64,000 nt of DNA from JAWLDV01 sp046537975. GTDB taxonomy: Bacteria > Desulfobacterota > Desulfobulbia > Desulfobulbales > SURF-16. Below, one piece after another: positions 60,781 to 64,000 of the stretch. Location: assembly GCA_046537975.1 (NCBI GenBank), contig JBKHJR010000001.1, positions 1-64,000 on the forward strand, in the 5' to 3' direction. The stretch's first letter is position 1, and each line of letters starts with the position of its first letter. Below the pieces are notes generated by a model that worked only from the letters and a program-made list of their open reading frames with translations, did no database searches and had not been told where the DNA came from. The translations under genes and the position numbers were made by a program.

Positions 60781-61815
60781 ATGAGCGATAACAGCGTCTT
60801 TTTCACTCCCTGGACTTCCGGGGGGAATATGCTGGAGAAAGCCGAAAAACTGTATCTGAAGTCCGGTATTCTGGATGCGGTGCAGGCAGGTGACATAGTA
60901 GCGGTCAAGCTTCATGTCGGTGAATTGGGCAACCCCAATTACATCCGTCCTTTCTTTGTTAAACAGGTTTTGGACCTGATCCGGGAGAAAGGGGGCAAGC
61001 CTTTTCTGACCGACACCAGTACCTTGTATCCTCTGAAGCGTACCAACGCTCTGGACCATATGGAGACTGCGGTGGCCAACGGCTTCGGCTTTGCCCCCTT
61101 TATTGTGGCAGATGGTCTGAAAAGCGAAAACACGGTTTCGGTCGGAACCGGGGATCCTCTGCTGCCGGAAGTGGAAGTGGCCGGGGCTGTGCACCAGGCC
61201 GACGCCATGATCGTACTCTCCCATGTCAAGGGCCATCCTTTGAGCGGTTTCGGAGGTGCGGTTAAAAATCTGGCCATGGGCTGTGTGGGCAAGAAAAGCA
61301 AGCTGGAGCAGCACCGCCTGGTGGACCTGGTTCTGGATGAGGGTCTTTGTCAGGGCTGCGAAACCTGTGTGGAGGCCTGCTGGCTGGGCCTGCCCAGAAT
61401 GGAAGGGAATGTTGCGGTTATCGACAGCCCTTACTGCATGCGCTGTCCCATCTGCAGCAGTTCCTGTCCGGAAGGGGCCATAACTCTGCATAATCTGGAG
61501 AGGTTGAGCCAGGGTCTGGCTGTGACCGCTAAGGCGGTTGCCTCCACATTTGATCCGGACAAGACGGCTTATGTCAATTTTGCCACCGAGATCTCCACGG
61601 TTTGCGACTGCGCCCCGATCGAGGGCAGGATGGTCGGGGCCAACCAGGGGATTGTGGCAGGCTTTTCCCTCCTGGCGGTGGAGGCCGCCTCCCTGGCCAG
61701 GATAGACCACCAGGCCCTGTATCAGGAGCATAAGGTGGACTGCTGGACCCAGCTCCGCAAGCTGGCGGAACTTGAAGGCGGGTCAGGCTTGGAGCCGGAG
61801 GTATACGAGGTTTAA
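60781..61815 (+). CDS. DUF362 family 4Fe-4S protein
   Basis: 344 aa. DUF362 N-terminal domain (KLHVGELGNPNYIRP, DTSTLYPLKRTNA) and a two-cluster ferredoxin domain: CQGCETCVEACWLG and CMRCPICSSSCPEGAI. The C-terminal CDCAP motif may bind another cofactor. Likely an electron carrier or iron-sulfur-dependent regulator; function unknown. AAGGAGGC is upstream of the ATG. A long open frame on the opposite strand over the same span is a shadow. Confidence 0.9.
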   Translation: MSDNSVFFTPWTSGGNMLEKAEKLYLKSGILDAVQAGDIVAVKLHVGELGNPNYIRPFFVKQVLDLIREKGGKPFLTDTSTLYPLKRTNALDHMETAVANGFGFAPFIVADGLKSENTVSVGTGDPLLPEVEVAGAVHQADAMIVLSHVKGHPLSGFGGAVKNLAMGCVGKKSKLEQHRLVDLVLDEGLCQGCETCVEACWLGLPRMEGNVAVIDSPYCMRCPICSSSCPEGAITLHNLERLSQGLAVTAKAVASTFDPDKTAYVNFATEISTVCDCAPIEGRMVGANQGIVAGFSLLAVEAASLARIDHQALYQEHKVDCWTQLRKLAELEGGSGLEPEVYEV

Positions 61816-61854
61816 ATCGTTAACAGCGCCTGGAAGTTTAGAGCTCAGTGTCGG

Positions 61855-62433
61855 TTATTGGTTTGAAATGGGCTGAACCAGGGTAAAGGCCCCCCGGATG
61901 TCGCCTTCGGAAAATCCCCGGGCCCGGTCCCGGGGATAAAATTTGTCTATTTTCTTTTCAACCTCAGGGGCAATTGATTTGCCGTGGCATTTAAGGCAGA
62001 CTTCCTCGGTTTTAATGGCCTTCATGTAACGGAAATATTTTTTGCCGTCCTTTTTCACAACCGAATATAGTTCCATGTCCTCAGGGTCCCGGCCGGCCTC
62101 GTTCTGCTTCTTAAACTTCTTTAACACCTTTTTCTCCCATTGGTCCGGGGCGTTGTCGGGATTGCGGTATTTGAGGGAGGTGCGGCCTATCTCACAGCCG
62201 GAGCGCACTGTAAAGCGCCGGTCAATCCGGGGAGCCTCTTCGCTGCATACAGTAATGGCTTTGACCGCCCCTCCTTTTAGGAATGCCAGTCTGAGGCGGC
62301 TTTTGAGTTCATTGGCATATTGCGAGATGAACTCCCGGCTTTCTGCAGCCCGTTTTTCAAGATCAGCGGAGAAACCGGAGCCCGGACAGAGGACTGAGAG
62401 CATAAGGGCTGTGAGTAAGATTTTTATCCGCAT
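61855..62433 (-). CDS. DUF3365 periplasmic heme-binding protein
   Basis: 192 aa with an N-terminal signal peptide (LTALMLSVLCPGSGFSA). The single c-type heme motif CLKCH sits in EEVCLKCHGKSIAPEV near residue 145, and GCEIGRTSLKYRNPDNAPD is the DUF3365 core. This is the Tll0287-like sensor fold; here as a free periplasmic protein rather than part of a kinase. Probably heme/redox sensing or electron transfer. Confidence 0.88.
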   Translation of the reverse strand: MRIKILLTALMLSVLCPGSGFSADLEKRAAESREFISQYANELKSRLRLAFLKGGAVKAITVCSEEAPRIDRRFTVRSGCEIGRTSLKYRNPDNAPDQWEKKVLKKFKKQNEAGRDPEDMELYSVVKKDGKKYFRYMKAIKTEEVCLKCHGKSIAPEVEKKIDKFYPRDRARGFSEGDIRGAFTLVQPISNQ

Positions 62434-63098
62434 ACTGTAGTTCTCCCTTGTTATGAGGTCAGAGGACAGCCGATGGTGTGAACTCTTAGTTAAATTATTT
62501 GTTTTTTAAGCCCGGTTGTCAATCTTCAATTCCTTATCAGGCCATTCGCCCTGTTTAATCTTAGGGGGATCCTGCCTTCCGGGGATTACGGTAATCTTCT
62601 TATCCAGGCGGCAGGAATCCTGCCAAGTTGTTTGACTTAATCTTTTTTTCTGCTTACTCTATTAGTCTTATATGTTGCCACCGGTATTAAAATCTCAATT
62701 TCCCGGGTTGATTTATCTCTTTGATAAAGCGCGCAAATTTCATGTAAGATATGGTGTCTTATGGTTGGTATGTTTATTCAGGAACATTGCGCAGTGTTTG
62801 TTAGTGGTTCTTGGCGAAGCGAAACGTTTAAAATTTCAACTGCCTGAAGCGAGGTACGAGCGAGTTTTGAAATTTTAGTGAAGCGAGCCTTAGGACCAGT
62901 CAACACGAAGCAGTTCCTGAATGGCTATGCCAATCTCTTGAAATCGTAGTAATTTTCATAAGCCGGCAAGTTGAGTTAAAAGGAAATGAAGACATCAGGG
63001 TCGCTCGGTATCCGGAGGGGACATTTAACATCCTCCCGGCCAGGAGCAGGCTGTCATCCCCCAAAAAACGTGTCAGGTTCAAGAGGTCCTGTCAAATT
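62434..63098 (+). other. Intergenic, 665 bp, with palindromic element
   Basis: Divergent promoter region between the heme protein and GDPD genes. Holds a perfect 7-bp hairpin GGCAGGA/TCCTGCC (62610-62624) and the 145-bp inverted-repeat element at 62777-62921. No convincing gene; the 68-codon frame at 62672-62878 runs into the repeat. Confidence 0.5.
62777..62921. repeat. 145-bp imperfect inverted-repeat element
   Basis: Termini TTCAGGAAC (62777-62785) and GTTCCTGAA (62913-62921) are perfect 9-bp inverted repeats. Inside, TGGTTCTTGGC and AAAATTTCAA (left) match TGGTCCTAAGGC and AAAATTTCAA read from the right arm, so the whole folds into one long hairpin. The GAAGCGA unit occurs three times within it. 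No target duplication is obvious. Looks like a non-autonomous palindromic repeat (MITE- or REP-like) or a structured RNA. Confidence 0.65.
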
Positions 63099-63971
63099 AT
63101 GGTTATGTCCGGCCTGATGACCATGCTGATGCTTTCCTGCGACGGTGAGGTCCCGGAAAAGCAGCCTCCTGCCGCCTTCAGCAGAGACCAGGGCCCTATG
63201 GTGATCGCTCACCGGGGTGGGTCCGGTCTCAGGCCGGAAAACACCATGGCCGCTTTTAAGCACGCCCTAAAGCTGGGGGTGCACGGCCTGGAGATGGACG
63301 TGCATCTGAGCCGGGACAAGGAGCTGGTGGTTATTCATGATTCCACAGTAGAGCGGATCACTCAGGGGCGGGGCAAGGTGGAGGATATGGACCTGAAAGA
63401 ACTCAAGAGACTGGACGCAGGGTACAGATTCACTTCCCCTGACCGCCCCGGGGAACATCCCTGGCGGGGGCAGGGTCTTGAGATCCCCACCTTGCGGGAG
63501 GTCTTACAGGAATTTTCTGATACTCCGCTGTGCATCGAGATAAAACCCGATAACCCTGAGATCGTGCAAATCCTGGCAGAGATGCTCCGGGAATTCGGGC
63601 GGTTGGACAATACCGTGGTCTCTTCTTTTCACCACAACGTCTTGGAGTGTCTGCGTCAGGAGCTGCCCGGAGCAATCACCGGAGCCTCCAAGGTTGAAGT
63701 GCGTCGTCTCTATATCCTGCATCTGTTCCACCTGGCCGGGCTCTACAGCCCCGACTTCCAGGTGCTGCAGATTCCGGAACGGTGGGGTCCCTTCAAACTG
63801 GCCACTCAGGACTTTATCCGCCGGGCCCGGGACAAGGGGCTTTTGGTCCAGATCTGGGGCGTGGATAAGAAAGAGGTGATGCGCAGGTACCTGGAGATGG
63901 GGGTGGACGGGATCATCACTGACCGGCCTGATTCCCTGCTGGAGATAACAGGTGCTGATAACGCTTCTTAG
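63099..63971 (+). CDS. Glycerophosphodiester phosphodiesterase family lipoprotein
   Basis: 290 aa. GDPD TIM-barrel motifs: VIAHRGGSGLRPENTMAAF with the catalytic His-Arg, GLEMDVHLSRDKELVVIHD with the Glu/Asp metal ligands, LCIEIKPD, and a C-terminal QIWGVDKKEVMRRYLEMGVDGIITD. Hydrolyses glycerophosphodiesters to glycerol-3-phosphate. The leader LMTMLMLSC suggests a short lipoprotein signal, preceded in frame by a basic stretch without a start codon, so the true start may differ. A 70- to 90-residue insertion precedes the last strands (VEVRRLYILHLF). Confidence 0.88.
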   Translation: MVMSGLMTMLMLSCDGEVPEKQPPAAFSRDQGPMVIAHRGGSGLRPENTMAAFKHALKLGVHGLEMDVHLSRDKELVVIHDSTVERITQGRGKVEDMDLKELKRLDAGYRFTSPDRPGEHPWRGQGLEIPTLREVLQEFSDTPLCIEIKPDNPEIVQILAEMLREFGRLDNTVVSSFHHNVLECLRQELPGAITGASKVEVRRLYILHLFHLAGLYSPDFQVLQIPERWGPFKLATQDFIRRARDKGLLVQIWGVDKKEVMRRYLEMGVDGIITDRPDSLLEITGADNAS

Positions 63972-64000
63972 AAAAAAGACAGGTTGAAGCCGGGCTCGCA

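Noticed and set aside
60763..61731. 322-codon open frame on the minus strand opposite the DUF362 gene
   Set aside because: Antisense shadow of a clearly coding gene with ferredoxin motifs on the plus strand; low-complexity His/Gln-rich content.
62672..62878. 68-codon frame in the intergenic region
   Set aside because: It ends in the palindromic element and has no recognisable protein features.

Overview
The window reads as a chromosomal segment of a Gram-negative, sulfur-metabolising bacterium, most likely a member of the Desulfobacterota (the old Deltaproteobacteria). Evidence for this: a DsrC protein with both redox cysteines, a small assimilatory-type sulfite reductase, ClpS/ClpA, lipoproteins and a periplasmic amidase of Gram-negative type, a DivIVA/YggT pair, a PurS-PurL fusion, and a tmRNA whose tag ends in YAVAA. 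By eye the base composition is a little over half G+C, with a clearly AT-richer patch around 36.7-39.5 kb. Genus and species cannot be fixed from the sequence alone.

Layout. 0-12.6 kb: ABC ATPase and MarC protein (minus strand), then holA, clpS-clpA, a double OB-fold lipoprotein, panE, a Crp-like regulator, ettA, birA, acyP and an orphan ATP-grasp ligase. 12.6-28.8 kb: a long minus-strand block with dsrC, an AMIN/amidase_3 cell-wall hydrolase, mutS, DUF167-divIVA-yggT, a hypothetical gene, metG, a PSP1/RicT protein, holB, a YhaM-like HD nuclease, purL and a YkgJ-type Fe/Zn-cysteine protein. 29.1-36.7 kb: a GspE/PilB ATPase, smpB, an MscS channel, tmRNA (ssrA), then a three-gene module of lipoprotein protease, transglutaminase-like 7TM protein and ATP-grasp glutamate-ligase-like enzyme. 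37.1-39.1 kb: a compact type II restriction-modification pair (MjaI-like endonuclease; methyltransferase with a fused, degenerate staphylococcal-nuclease-like domain) flanked by two roughly 0.5-kb gene-free AT-rich stretches. 39.5-47.6 kb: a DksA/TraR protein, a GAF/HD-GYP protein, a copA-copB-HEAT copper cluster, an EamA transporter, the small sulfite reductase and a PEBP protein. 47.5-54.8 kb: a nine-gene Mrp-type cation/proton antiporter operon (E, F, G, MbhD-like, B, C and three D-like subunits, no MrpA), ending against a tiny eight-cysteine protein. 55.3-64 kb: uup, a MazG-like pyrophosphohydrolase, SatD, DUF3307, a phosphodiesterase-family enzyme, a DUF362 ferredoxin-like protein, a DUF3365 heme protein, a 145-bp palindromic element and a glycerophosphodiester phosphodiesterase.

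Most of the window is housekeeping. The parts most likely to repay attention are: the methyltransferase-SNase fusion in the restriction-modification pair; the SatD/DUF3307 pair bracketed by nucleotide-handling enzymes; the ligase/protease/transglutaminase-7TM module; the orphan ATP-grasp enzyme; the eight-cysteine miniprotein; and two classes of intergenic repeat. I saw no CRISPR array, no insertion sequence with a transposase, no integrase, and no rRNA or tRNA gene apart from tmRNA.
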